Source: Trichopria drosophilae | Taxonomy: Eukaryota > Arthropoda > Insecta > Hymenoptera > Diapriidae | NCBI GenBank assembly: GCA_030407085.1 | Contig: CM059582.1 | Location: 66,339,501-66,403,500 of the forward strand | Reading direction: 5' to 3' | DNA length: 64,000 nucleotides | Part shown: piece after piece, positions 9,955-21,325 of the stretch | Numbering within the stretch: position 1 is the first letter of the stretch | Layout of the letters: each line of letters begins with the position of its first letter | Notes under the pieces: generated by a model | Told to the model about the DNA's origin: nothing | Databases searched by the model: none | What the model saw: the letters and a program-made list of their open reading frames with translations, nothing else | Made by a program: the position numbers and the translations under genes

Positions 9955-11655
9955 CAAAAGGATAACTTGAATCAATCGGATTGAAACAAATTTCACCAAA
10001 TTTGTGAGCGCAAGACATATACAGAAATATAATTGTAAATTAATTTAAGGCAAAAATTACATTTGTTATCTTAGAGTAGAGCAGAACAATTTTCACCGAT
10101 AATAGTGAAATGGACTTTGTTTTGATGAAAAATTGATCTATTCTATTCGAAGATCACAAATATAATACTGGCCTTAAATTGATTTATATGTAATTATATT
10201 TCTAAATATGTCTTGCTGTTATAAACTTAGTGAAATTTGTTTCAGACCGATTAGAAGTAGTTAATCATGTTCAAAATGTTGAAACAAAATTAGAAAAAAA
10301 TTTACGCCTGACACTTTTCCAATATTTGGGAGAAAGTGGCAATCTGGTTCAATTATGATCATTTGCCATCACTTTGTGTTTAAACACCAATTTTAAAACT
10401 TTATACTTTTAGTAAAATAGCTCAAATAAATAATATTGACACTTTTCCCTTAATTGTGCAAAAAGCAGTATCGTGCTTAAATTTCTTATTATTTTGTCTA
10501 AACTTTTTGAATGTGATAACTGGAATCGAGCGGATTGAAACACTTACTCTCTTACTTCAAAGTAATCCTATGCTCCATTTTCTACATACAATTTATGTAA
10601 ATAATGAAAACAATGTTAGCCAAAAGACATGAAAATTTCAACCGATGGGTTTAAGACTAATTATTTCAAGTTTCTGGATACCTTTTACCTCCAGAAACTT
10701 GAAGCAATTTGTCTTAAACCTATCGGTTGAAATTATCATGCTCAAAAAGTTAAAAGAAAATAATAAAAAATGTAACGTCGACGAGACTTTTTATCCTTTT
10801 ATTTTAACTTTTTGAGCATGATAATTTCAATCGATGGGTTTTAGACAAATTGCTTCAAGTTTCTGGAGGTAAAAGGTATCCAGAAACTTAAAGGAATTGG
10901 CCTTAAACCCATCGTGTGAAATTATCATGCTCAAAAAGGTAAAACAAACTAATAACAAATTTAACGTCGACTCGACTTTTTCTTACTTTTTTATTTTACC
11001 TTTTTGAGCATGATAATTTCAACCGATGGGCTTAAGACCAATTCCTTCAAGTTTCTGGATACCTTTTACCTCCAGAATCTTGACGCAATTTGTCTTAAAC
11101 CCATCAGTTGAAATAATCATGCTCAAAAAGTTAAAAGAAAAAGATAAAAATCTCGTCGACGTTGAATTTTTTATTATTTTCTTTTAACTTCTTGAACATG
11201 ATAATTTCAACCGATGGGTTTAAGACAAATTGCTTCAAGTTTCTGGAGGTTAAAGGTATCCAGAAACTTGAAGTAATTTGTCTTAAACCTATCGGTTGAA
11301 ATTCTCATGTTCAAAAAGTTGAAGTGAATGTAAGCACGATGTGGCTTTTTACACATTTGGGAAATGGCAATCTGATTCATTTGTGATATTTTATAACAAA
11401 TTTATAATTATCACAGGTTATAACCAATACTGAAATCCAAATTACTACAAGTATATAGTTATAAAATTAGTGTTGAAACAGAAATTGATGTCAAGTGATC
11501 ATAACTGAACTAGATTGACACTTTTGTCCAAATATTGAAAAAGACGAGTCGGGCTTAAATTTCTTATAATTTTGTTACAACTTTTTGAATGTGATAACTT
11601 TAATCGATTGGTTTGAAACAAATTTCACCAAGTTTATGAACGCAAGATATATACA
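9955..11655. repeat. Array of alternating palindromes in the CACTA subterminal region
   Basis: Four near-identical hairpins lie at about 10622-10745, 10812-10935, 11008-11131 and 11197-11315. Each has arms of about 50 bp (ATAATTTCAACCGATGGG ... CCCATCGGTTGAAATTAT). The loop alternates between two orientations: GGATACCTTTTACCTCC in the first and third, and its complement GGAGGTAAAAGGTATCC in the second and fourth. The three linkers between them are themselves near-palindromic, centred on CGTCGAC. Flanking this core, a related module (ATCGGATTGAAACAAATTTCACC) occurs in both orientations at about 9975, 10240, 10520 and 11600. In plant En/Spm the subterminal regions carry direct and inverted transposase-binding repeats, and a similar role here is inference. 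Confidence 0.8.
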
Positions 11656-12213
11656 GAAATATATTTTCTGAATAATTTTAGTGTTTCGGCAACTAATTTG
11701 TAAACATTCATGCGGTGAAGTTGTATAGAACCTTTTTGTAAAAAAAATAAGCTGTCACTCGTAATAATCCATTCATTTTTTTTTAATTTGTAAGGCTCTT
11801 TAAAAAGGCAATAAGAAGGCAACAAATTGCTTAACACATTAGAAATTACCCACTTTACATACAAATGTTACGTGTAATTAGAAATGTCGAATGTGAAATT
11901 AAAATAACAAAAGAAATGTGTAAAAATTGATTTTTGTTAATTTTATATTTACGTATTTGTAATTTTAAAAATAATTATACAGAATAATTTTAGTCACTTT
12001 TAAGAATATGCCCTCCAGTAGAACTATTTCCCGTTTAAATGAATAATTGGCAAGGATTATTGTGAAGGTGATTAAAACTCGACTATTGATATAAAGCTCA
12101 TTTTATACTCATTTTATACTCATTTTTTACAGTTATAAACGACGTTTTTTTTACTGTTATTTTAATACAGATTTTATTGTCATGGATCGTGCTACATTAA
12201 AATATTATAAAAA
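11656..12213. other. No gene seen
   Basis: AT-rich DNA between the palindrome array and the stop codon of the transposase. A short open frame at 11634-11864 has no recognisable features. Confidence 0.45.
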
Positions 12214-14375
12214 TTATCTTAAAGCTATATATTGACATGCGTCTTTATGAACAAATAGACATGGTGTTGTATTTGGCAAATCTTTGTATTTTACGGCAAA
12301 TGTTTTAATACTTCTTCGAACGACATATGCATGGACATGATCATCGAAACTAATTTCGCTATAGACGTCGACAAAGAACATAACGTCATCGTCAACTTCA
12401 AAAATTTTGCCAAATTCTTTTTCCATGCTTTCAGCATTTACAGTGATGAAGGTTCCAATTTTATACGAAGTACCATTGATATCAACTGACGTATAAAATT
12501 CTTGATTTGGATACACTGCTTGTAATTCTGACGTACTACTATTATCGCGAGAACCAAAAGTTCTGAAAGGTTCATATTGCTTATTTATCATTTCACACAT
12601 CTGAAGCATTTGTTTTATAGTAATAGTTTTTAATAAGTTTCTAGTATTGCACGTTGATTGGGCGTTCAATTTTATCTGGCGATGACGAGCTTCACATCTC
12701 ATTGAGGAAAAATGAATGACCGGTCCATTTTTTAATAATACTGAAGGTTAGTGCGTCAAAATATGAAATTTGGGTTTCAAATCCCCTATGAGTTTAACAT
12801 ACAAAGCATTGTGTTTCTCAATTAAGCGTTTTAAAAATTTCGCGTCAGAATGCATTACATTAGTTAAAGTTAGAATATCAATCATGTGCCTTAAGTACTT
12901 ATACAGTTTCCAAAATTCATCATCTAATGGAATTTTGTCTCCAATAATTAAGCCAAAATATCGGACAAAGCAAAGCATTTCTGATGCGGACATTTTTAAC
13001 GATTCCTTCCTCTTCAATCTGATTACAGAAATTACTGGAGGTCTATTGGAACTTTCGGTAGAGCCAAAATCAAAATTTTTTATTCTAGTATTTAAAAATT
13101 CGACTGAAAAATATTGTTTTTCAAAAATGAAATTGTAAATTAAAGCTTGCATATCGTCGGACGCAACGCCTTCGAAAACATCGTGCATTAAATCCACTGT
13201 AATGTTTTCTGTGACGTGGAAACCCGTTACTTTGTGAAATGCACATGATTCTTTAATGCCCGTTATGGAATGGTTCTTTAACTTTTCATCCTTTTCATAA
13301 TTTTCCCGAGTTCTTAATAAACATGCTTTTTCTTCGACTAATGTACGCATTTCATCGTTTGAGAGTGAACATATTCTACAAAAATTGGAATTATTAAAAG
13401 ACTCTATAAATCCTAATATTCCGTTCAAACCTAAATTATCTCCTAGTAGCAAACATAATTGAAATTTTACATTAAAAGTTTCGTTAACTACATTAACTTC
13501 TATGCCCGTTTTTTCAAGAAAATTCAATTCATCAATTATTTTTCTAAATACTTCGTCATTAGAGAATTTTTTTTATCTTCTACTTTAACCAGCATTGCAA
13601 ATAAAACACTACTTAGCCGAGAAGCAATATGAACAGGAAGGCAGGCAAGGTATGCGTAGACAGCTCCGAATTTGTTGACGCCGGCATGACTACCTAATGG
13701 ATTGCCTACTTCTAAATCATCGTAAAATAAGAAAATAGGAAATAAGAATCCATTTATGCATTTAGTTGCATACTTTGTCTGCCACAGCTCTGCTTGCATG
13801 ATATTTGATATCATTGACTGTAGCCTTTTCAATCCATTAATAAAAGACACTATTTGTTTAAACATGCCGGGTATCTCTAAAAATATTTTTAATGTTTGGC
13901 GTAATGGGATATGAATTGCATATAATGGCTCGGGTACAAGCCGCATTTCATTTTCCACGAGTTTTTCTGTAAAAGTGTGCCCAATGCAAAATTCTTCGTA
14001 ATTGGCGAAACCTCTATTTTTTAACAGATTAAATCGTAGTGTCTCCGTTTGTACGCCATTAAAAATATTTTTATAATTGTCGAAAACTTTTTTTATATCA
14101 ACTTCTTGAGTGCTATTACCTTTTTTTAATATTTCCATGACTTCTTTCTCTAACTCTGGTATATAGATATTTTTAACAAAATGCGCAAGTTTATCTATAA
14201 TAACTTGCACAACCTTCCTCGATAAACTAGGATCGCCGTATAATATTAATATAAATGATATTATATACTCGAGAATTGACTTATCCATTATCATATACTT
14301 ATAAAAATTATGTACTAAATACAAACATCCAGGACTTATGTTATACATAAAGAAGGTAACAATATAATATTGCAC
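12214..14375 (-). pseudogene. EnSpm/CACTA-type (tnp2-like) transposase, inactivated
   Basis: Three segments of one protein read consecutively on the minus strand. The first (14375-13536) has YGDPSLSRKVV and the family-typical FLFYDDLEVGNPLGSHAG with a conserved acidic pair. The second (13527-12748) has LLGDNLGLNGILGF, a NFCRICSL cysteine motif and DLMHDVFEGV, whose D..H is typical of tnp2-type catalytic domains. The third (12702-12214) has SSMRCEARHRQIK and a beta-rich C terminus. The first two are separated by one frameshift in an A-rich run near 13565. The second and third are in the same frame, split by a single TAA at 12748-12750 that sits where the family normally has Tyr (LTH-Y-P). So there are only two lesions over about 700 codons. 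Family assignment is from remembered motifs and is supported by the element ends. Confidence 0.72.
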
Positions 14376-14392
14376 TAACGATAAAAAATGTG

Positions 14393-14725
14393 CTAGAGTT
14401 TTTTAATGTCCACAACAAATCTTAGCACATTTGTTGAGCATTTCACCGGCTCAAATTCGTATGGTCCATATACTAATTTGTGTATAATGTTCCACGCGTA
14501 ATCGCAGATATATGGCCACGAGTTTAGTGCCACCAAGCACTTAAAGCATGATTGAACGGCTGTAAACTGAGTCGCAGATGAATGAAGTTCTTCTTTGATG
14601 ACGACGTAGGATTGTATTATATTCGTCAGAGGTCCACAAACTATCACATATGAGTGAATGGGCAACCCCAATTCTTTCAAATAATTCTCATGTTCGGTTT
14701 TCTGAACCAGCAGCTTATTACAGTC
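14393..14725 (-). CDS. Candidate upstream exon of the CACTA element gene
   Basis: An open frame begins immediately after a strong minus-strand 3' splice site (TTTTGTTTTGTTTCAG ending at 14726) and runs to a TAG near 14393. It encodes about 110 residues including LNSWPYICDYAWNIIHKLVYG, with no domain I can name. It lies just upstream of the transposase body and in the same direction, so it is probably part of the same multi-exon transposon gene or of a second gene of the element. The real 3' boundary is not clear. Confidence 0.35.
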   Translation of the reverse strand, partial: DCNKLLVQKTEHENYLKELGLPIHSYVIVCGPLTNIIQSYVVIKEELHSSATQFTAVQSCFKCLVALNSWPYICDYAWNIIHKLVYGPYEFEPVKCSTNVLRFVVDIKKL

Positions 14726-14734
14726 CTGAAACAA

Positions 14735-16193
14735 AACAAAACCCTGAAATTATGCCATTGATATAATAAACTTGTCAAATTATAAGTACAATTTTACATA
14801 ATGATTTACAGTGTGAAGTTGTCGCAAGATCGTAAATATCGCACACCGATTGCGCCAAAATCGCGGTAAGAAAAATAATCCTCCGAATACCCCTCGACCT
14901 TCGAAATTAATCGAATATTTCCATCATGATTCCCTGCATATCAATAAACGCGATAAGATTTTGAAAATTTTTATTTGAAAAACGCATTTCCACTAAATAC
15001 GGCATTAATATAATATGCAACATTATAATGTCACACATAATTATGTAACATATACAATGTACGAAAAAATGCGATGTAAATAAAATTTGAAGCTAGTACA
15101 CACACACACACACACATTCAAAACTACTTGTTTTTACATGCAATAACGTACATATATAAACGAAGAAAAATTTATATAAAATTATCGAATTATTACGGCA
15201 CTTAAAATTTACAAAAGAAGCACTTTTTTTATAATATTGCATTATACTACACTTACCACATGCAGTCCGTTTACTCAATAGCACAGTAAAATTTCTTGTT
15301 AATGGCTCTCCGTGTATATACGTTGTTAAATAATAAATAATTTGTTAACCTGCACATGCAAGGCAAACGACTTTCTTATTATCTCTTTCGAAATTTTTGT
15401 GTTCGACTCTTTTGTTTTTACGGATTTCGGAAGAGTACTGATCAATGGTAGTAAGAGGAGTGACAATATGGAATGATGATTTCCTGAAAAAAGGGAAATT
15501 AAAAAACATAATATTTATATCATGACTACAGTAAATATGACAATAGAAGAATATTTTCCTTTCAAAATACAATATAATACATAAATTGTATCTGTTGCGG
15601 TATGGCAAAAAGGCTTAATACTTTAGTTAATACATAAAAATTTAAATAATTAAAACAATGCGTTTAGAGCTCTTTAAACTGTTTTTGTAAAATGTAAGTG
15701 TATTTATTAAACTTTTTCTACTTCAATTTTGAGGTTAATGGGCAGGATTTTACTACGAGATAATATGTTTAAATTTGCATAAATCGAAAATGTTCCATGC
15801 AAAGCAGGAATGAATTAGAAATAGTCATATGTCAACGAAGATTCACATAACCTATATATTCATTGGTAATATGTATATTCCTTCGTGTAAAAGAACACCG
15901 TATAGAAATCATTATCCATATACTTACTTCATTCACTTCTTTAGAAGAATTTCTTCTGATAAGTCCTGAGATCACTTGTACGAATTTGGCAGTTTGTCAC
16001 TTTCAATACTGTCTTTTGCTATAAGCCGGTTCAGCGGTTGTATATGATATGACGAAAAAGTCTCACAAGGCGGGAAAGCTGCAAACTTCTACAAGAGTGC
16101 GCATCTTTCCGTTCCCTTACGAGGTCTCTCAGCTTAACTTCGATTAGCAGTGCGTCTATCTCCAATAAGACAGCAGCGCACTCAATGTGTTCT
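14735..16193. other. CACTA 5' region, otherwise featureless
   Basis: AT-rich sequence upstream of the transposase, with the candidate exon above and an (AC)n run at about 15098-15115. The last 150 bp before the terminal repeat are less AT-rich. A GCGGGAAAGCT phrase near 16071 also occurs near the other end (about 9850), in the same direction. Confidence 0.4.
15350..15483 (-). CDS. Candidate short exon, CACTA element 5' gene region
   Basis: It is bounded by a good acceptor (CCCTTTTTTCAG, AG at 15485-15484) and a GCAG/GTTAAC donor at 15349. It encodes about 44 residues ending in KKVVCLACA, a CxxC that could be half of a zinc-binding site. Its exit phase does not join directly to the 14725 exon, so another exon must lie between them if both are real. 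This is prediction only. Confidence 0.3.
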
Positions 16194-16200
16194 CAGTGCG

Positions 16201-16806
16201 TGAGGATTGCTGATATTGGGCCAAGACATACAGTTTGAACACGCAGAAAAAATAGTAAATGTCAAATGGTAAACCCTCTTAAGAGAATGAAGGACAAATT
16301 ATATGAGATAGTAAATTTGTTCAAGAAATTGAAAAATGAGAAACAACGGAAAGAAAGATAGTAGTAAGTTAAGTAATAAAACAGAAATAACGAAAATTAA
16401 CGAAACTAAATATCACTAAAATTATCAATAAAGCATTTTAAAAATATCAAAATTAATATAAGGATATATTGTAAACAAAAAATGAAAAATTGATTCATAA
16501 CTATACAATGTGCATTTCGAGTTCTAATTAATTTTCACCCAAAATTAATAGGATTTCATCATTTTAGATTTTTAATCGATCACTTAATCATATTTAAACA
16601 CCTCCATATTAATCAGTAAAAACCTTTATTCACGAATTTTACTACAAAGATCTGCTTTTCACTGAAAAGTGTTCACGTGACTTCGGAAGATATTTAGTGA
16701 AGTGTATTATTACGAAATGTAATCAAGCACCGAAGTTATTCGTATTGCTGACAGTTCTTACGTAGTTTAAAGTTGATATTTTGTAGGCTAATACTTCATT
16801 ATTATG
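16201..16806 (-). repeat. Foldback element, right arm resumed
   Basis: Reverse complement of about 700-1291. It begins right after the CG duplication that ends the CACTA element and stops at 16806, where the Ty3/gypsy LTR begins. The arm then continues at 22561. Confidence 0.8.
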
Positions 16807-18025
16807 TTGTGACGCTAGCGCCGCTTCCGACGCTGATTTCCGCCACGAGCTTTACGGCGTTCCGCCGTGCGCCAGCCGCCTCTGACTTTGTGGCGAAAGT
16901 CAAAATTGTCGAACGGCCAAAAAGGTCCCACGAATCGAGAGCAACACCCATGCAGAAATGATCGCACAGCCCGGCCAGCTGTGGTCCCCAAAAATCATAG
17001 AACACAACACGAGAACCCGAAGCCGAAACTCCGAGCTCCTGGACTGGGGCAGACCCACGACGATTCCCGTGGGCGGTAGAGCACTGCAACGCTCACCTAC
17101 CGGGTGAGGGCGGGAGTACTGGCTTTGCGTTCCTTGTTTCTAAAGACTGGTCGGGGAATTACGAAATAACGGCACGCACCCAAGTTTTCTCTATTCGAGG
17201 TTAGCGTACACTAAAACGCACACGGCGTTCGCGAAACGAACTTAATTGCCACACCGGTGGCATGAATCCGCGGTATTGGCGGGGAGGAGAGGGGCGTGGC
17301 GCGAGCGGACACAAAACGGCACTGCACCTCACCGAGGTCTGTAGCTGCCCGTTTTTCCTCCTTCACCTTGACCCACCAGGTAGTCGGTCAGTTGCACAAG
17401 ATTCGAGGCGTCCACAGGGTGCAAAATGGAAAATTCGCCGATTATGTTCGCCCGGATGATACACCGATCGTATCCCAAACCGAACTGGTTCCGAAGTCCG
17501 TCCCACCGATTCAGCGGAACGGTGAGTGACGTACCGCCTTGCGGCTCTTGCTTGAAACAGAGTTTCGTAGACGACGTCCGGGAGCCCCACCAGCTCTCTC
17601 CCAAGCCGTCATAAAAAACATTGAAAAAACATGCACATATATGGACTCGGCAATGATATGTGATGCGCGAAAAACTATACTGATAATTACAAAGTGGCCA
17701 CCAGGTGGTGTGCCAACCGCATTTCGCAGGCGATATCTTAAGATTAATACGCCGTAATTAATGATAACAATAATAAAATACAGTAGTATAGAACTTTACG
17801 GTAAGAAACATCGAGATAGACATTAGGGTGGGAGGGATTTTCCCCCGTCCAATGGGAGAGTCCGGTTTGGCCCCACTAGGCTTTCCACTGATACGCGTTT
17901 AGAAGTTACTAGGGATGATGCAACATTGTTGGACTTTCCCCTATCCGTCTCTATTGGGGTCGCGATGGGGGTCCAGCCGGTAAGAATGCGTTTACTTGTG
18001 ACGAGGTGGGTACACCACGTCACAA
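16807..18025 (-). repeat. 3' LTR of the decayed Ty3/gypsy element
   Basis: Direct repeat of 21326-22560 from about 16868 onward. The first 60 bp (16807-16867) have no counterpart in the other LTR because that copy is truncated there. It runs from TTGTGACG to CGTCACAA. Sequence identity is high but interrupted by substitutions and small indels, for example around 17830-17860. Confidence 0.85.
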
Positions 18026-18039
18026 ACTCCCCCACCCTT
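18026..18039 (-). other. Polypurine tract
   Basis: On the minus strand AAGGGTGGGGGAGT abuts the 3' LTR. This is the expected plus-strand primer site and confirms the element's orientation. Confidence 0.75.
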
Positions 18040-18067
18040 AAACGGTGGTTATTCTCTCTCACTAGGT

Positions 18068-18544
18068 CTATATGGTGACATTGCTGCCTGATTCCGGCCA
18101 CTCGCCAACCACCCTATCTCGAGCCATGTGGTGCTCCCGGTGGGTTAATTCCCGCCCCCCCCCCCCAAAAAACGACGAATCAATAGACATTGCAAAAATC
18201 AATCCTAAACTAAATGAAATTCGGTGCGATAGAAATGTAACAAAATTGCTGCCACGGCAGGTACTCACCGTTCTGCTTCCACTCGCCTCGCGCTGGCGTA
18301 GGGAAGAGAATCGTGTCGCGAGAAGGTGACGGACATACACCTCCCTGGACCAGACGGAGATACCCACAAAAAACACGAAAACAGTAAACCAAGGTATTAA
18401 GGCACAGGAGTAATCGAGACACAAAAAAAAAAGGAAAAAAGAAAAAAAAAGAAGAAAAAAAACGGCCATGATACGTTCACCTAGGTTACCACGGCGTAGT
18501 TCACCTACCGACCTTGTGGGACTATGCCCCGTATTTAGTTCCAT
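18068..18544 (-). CDS. Open frame directly after pol, possible ORF3, unproven
   Basis: A 158-codon minus-strand frame starts at an ATG immediately after the tandem TAA-TAG that ends pol and runs nearly to the polypurine tract. The N-terminal third contains a very hydrophobic Phe/Leu-rich stretch encoded by a poly-T tract (plus-strand A run at about 18421-18465), followed by a Cys/Trp-containing second hydrophobic stretch. It occupies the env/ORF3 position of the element but has no recognisable env features. The homopolymer origin makes a chance frame quite possible. Confidence 0.22.
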   Translation of the reverse strand: MELNTGHSPTRSVGELRRGNLGERIMAVFFLLFFSFFLFFLCLDYSCALIPWFTVFVFFVGISVWSREVYVRHLLATRFSSLRQREASGSRTVSTCRGSNFVTFLSHRISFSLGLIFAMSIDSSFFGGGGRELTHREHHMARDRVVGEWPESGSNVTI

Positions 18545-18547
18545 CTA

Positions 18548-20910
18548 TTAAATGATTAATCTAACTGCGGGTAGAATTCCGCGGGGAATATACCGCTTCA
18601 AATCGGTTACCGGCACCAAAAGGGTTTCCGAAGCGCCTTCATCGATCACTGCATATATGGTGAGGGATTTTCTGCATACTACGCGGCATAGCTGTCCGTA
18701 CGTAGGGGCTAATTTTGCCGCAAAGTGCTTCGCGGAGAATGACAGGGTGTGGGTACGCCTCCACACTAGATCGCCTTGATTGAAGGTAACTTCCCGTCGA
18801 CCCCTATTAAAATAGCGTGCCTGTCTATCAGACGTTTTTTCCATACGTTGCGCCACCAAATCGTGTAGTGCCCGTAAACGCGTTATACGGTATTTCCACA
18901 CGTGTGGATCGAATAAGGCTAATTTTCGATTACCTTCGACTTCGGATCGGAGGTCACGCACGGACCGCGGCTGTCGCCCAAAATTCAAGAATGCGGGGGA
19001 TACGCCCACAGACGAGTGGACCGCTGTGTTCACCGCAAATGTGAACTCGTACAAGTGCTTATCCCAATCCCGTTGATTGGCACTTACGAACATCCGAATC
19101 ATTGTCTTGACCACTCGATTAACCCTCTTCACCGGGTATTCTTGAGGGTGGTAAGAAGGGATGGGATCCATCCTGACTCCATATTTCTTCAGACGGTCAA
19201 CCACAACGTGGTTTCGAAATTCCTTCCCGTTGTCCGTCAGGTGGTTCCGTGGGCAGTTCTACCTGAAGATTACCAATTCTTCCAGGGCTTTGATGATATT
19301 CTCACCGGATTTAGTTCTGAGTGGTCGGCACTCAATATATCGGGTAAACGGATCTTCAATAATCATCACATACTGGAATTGCGTTGAACTGGCGGGTAGT
19401 GGTCCCATGAGATCTGCCGCGATTCGAACCCATGGCCCTTTTACTACGTTTTGACCCATAAGAGCGACTGGTCCTCCGTGCGAAACTTTATTCTGCTGGC
19501 ACTTTTGACAAGCCCTTACGTAGGCCACCACATCGTGGTACATGCCAGGCCAGCATACGTGTTCTTCCAACCGCTGGTAGGTCTTGTCGACGCCAAAGTG
19601 ACCCGCCGAAGGTAAATCGTGACAGTAGTGTAACGACTGCTGCCTATGCTCCTTCGGTACGACAAGCTTCCACGGCTAGGAATCCAAAACAAAAGGGTCC
19701 AAAAGGAGGTTAGGTTTGTGCTTGTACAGCAGACCATTCTCTTCCCGCCATGACGGATACTTATGTAGGAATTCTTTCACTTTCCGCATCTGTAAAAGGT
19801 ACCAGGCGTCTGTGGTGTAGTCAAATATTGCCGAAATTTCGTTTTCGAAGGCGCGCGAAAGAGCATCGGAACCACGTTGTCCGCGCCTTTCCGGTGGACG
19901 ATCTCGAAGTCGCTGGCTTGCATGGCCAAAGCCCACCTGGCTAACCTGCCTCGGGGATCCTTCAGATTTCTTAGCCACCTAAGACCAGAGTGGTCAGTCA
20001 CCACTGTGAAATGGTATCCTTCGAGGTAGGGTTGCAACTTTCTGATGGCCCAGAGCACTGCCAGGCACTCTTTTTCCGTTACCGAGTATTTCTTCTCGGC
20101 AGCACTTAAAACACGATTAGCGAACACTACCGGGTGTTCGACCCCACCGATTTGCTGGGTCAACACTGCACCGATCGCGTAATCGCTTGCGTCCGTATGG
20201 ACCGTGAACGGTTGCAAGAAGTCCGGTCGGATCAACAGTGGAGGGGTGGTTAGAGCAGAATTGATCTTCTCGAAAGCCCTCTGCTGCTCGTGTCCCCAAT
20301 ACCACTTCACGTCCTTTCTTAAGGGGTCAACCAGGGGAATCTTATCTTCTCACAGCGTTTTCAGGAACCTGGCATACCACCCCACCATCCCCAGAAATCT
20401 CCTGAGCTGGCGTAAGTTATTGGGTGGTGGATACTTCACAATCGGTTCAATATTCTCCGGGTTAGCCTGTAGTCCTTCAGCGTTAACCACCTAACCCAGA
20501 TATTCCACCGAGGAAAAGCAAAATTCGGATTTATCACGATTTATGGTGAGGTTTGCCTCTTTCAGTCGGGAGATAACCAGTTTTAACCACCGGAGATGGT
20601 TTTCAAAAGTCTTAGTGACAATTATCACATCATAGAGGTACGCGAAAACAAAATTTTCCCATGCTGGGTTAATCACCTGGTCGAGCCGTATTGTAAGTTC
20701 TCGTCGAATTGAGGCGGAGGCTCTATTGGCCACCTGTATTACCCCATACGATGGAGACAAACGTTCTTTCAAAAGGGTTCCCACTTTGGCGCCGAAATAA
20801 GACCTTGTAGCGCCGGGATCTATTAACGCACAGAATTGCTGGTACCCCACGCACAATGGGAGGAATAACCGTCGGTCGTAAATCGCTATCACGTCCACAC
20901 TTTCCGTACC
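18548..20910 (-). pseudogene. Ty3/gypsy pol remnant (PR, RT, RNase H, INT)
   Basis: Order on the minus strand is as follows. Protease comes first, with LIDPGATRS (about 20810). RT survives only as its C-terminal part, in which the YLDD box reads YLYD (about 20630), so a catalytic Asp is lost and most of the palm before it is missing. RNase H (20310-19777) has HTDASD, KECLAVLWAIRKL and TDHSGLRW. The integrase zinc region and core are split over several frames (19740-19204): RACQKCQQNK, ADLMGPLP, then a D-containing TDNGKEF in another frame. The final catalytic Glu motif reads PVKRVNR, that is Glu to Lys. The C-terminal integrase domain runs to 18548 with ITRLRALHDLVAQRM. Multiple frameshifts separate these parts and the product cannot be functional. 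Confidence 0.88.
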
Positions 20911-21215
20911 ATGCGCGGTTTCGTCTTGATTGCTTTCAGGCGAGGTGGTTTCGTGGGGAGGATCGTGGATCGATACGGTTCGACGTGGACGAATTGGATC
21001 CATGACGTCAAAGATTGTTTGTGGGATCGATACCACAGTTTTGCATCCCCTCGCAGAATTGATGGCAGTGCTCGTACTACCCCATCTAGCGAGAGATTCA
21101 TGCTCTCTGTACATTCTATTGTATTCTCTAAAAATTCGTCTGGATCTTCCTTGTGGTCACCTGAGAATGAGATGCCCCCCAGTTTCGCACACTTTATCCT
21201 CACGCCCGCGTCCAT
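20889..21215 (-). pseudogene. Ty3/gypsy gag (capsid) fragment
   Basis: The roughly 108-codon frame begins with MDAGVRIKC and contains FSGDHKEDPDEFLENTIEC and LRGDAKLWYR, the capsid pattern of Ty3/gypsy Gag (F.G...DP.EFL and L.G.A..W). It ends soon after W..F and no nucleocapsid zinc knuckle follows, so most of capsid and all of nucleocapsid are deleted before the protease. Confidence 0.7.
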
Positions 21216-21325
21216 AATTCCCGAAGTAATTATCCTGATTATCCTGTATTCTGCAGCCTAGTGGATAATACGAAGGGTCCAGACCCTCCGCCTCCCTCAA
21301 ATTGAACGTAAGCGGGTACGTAGTG

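Larger units (their letters stand above)
9716..16198 (-). mobile_element. EnSpm/CACTA-type DNA transposon inserted in the foldback arm
   Basis: The left end reads CACGGAGAAGTCGTTGAG. The right end, reverse-complemented, reads CACTGAGAACACATTGAG, so most of these 18 positions agree. The element is flanked by a CG direct repeat (9714-9715 and 16199-16200), and joining the flanks recreates the uninterrupted arm seen at 1283-1300 (ctcCGtgagg on this strand). CACTG-type ends with a 2-3 bp duplication are the signature of the EnSpm/CACTA superfamily, and the minus-strand genes inside resemble animal tnp2-like transposases. Contents from the 3' end of the gene: palindrome array (9955-11655), transposase relic (12214-14375), and candidate upstream exons (14393-14725 and 15350-15483). 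The coding region is mutated, so this copy is inactive. Confidence 0.75.
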
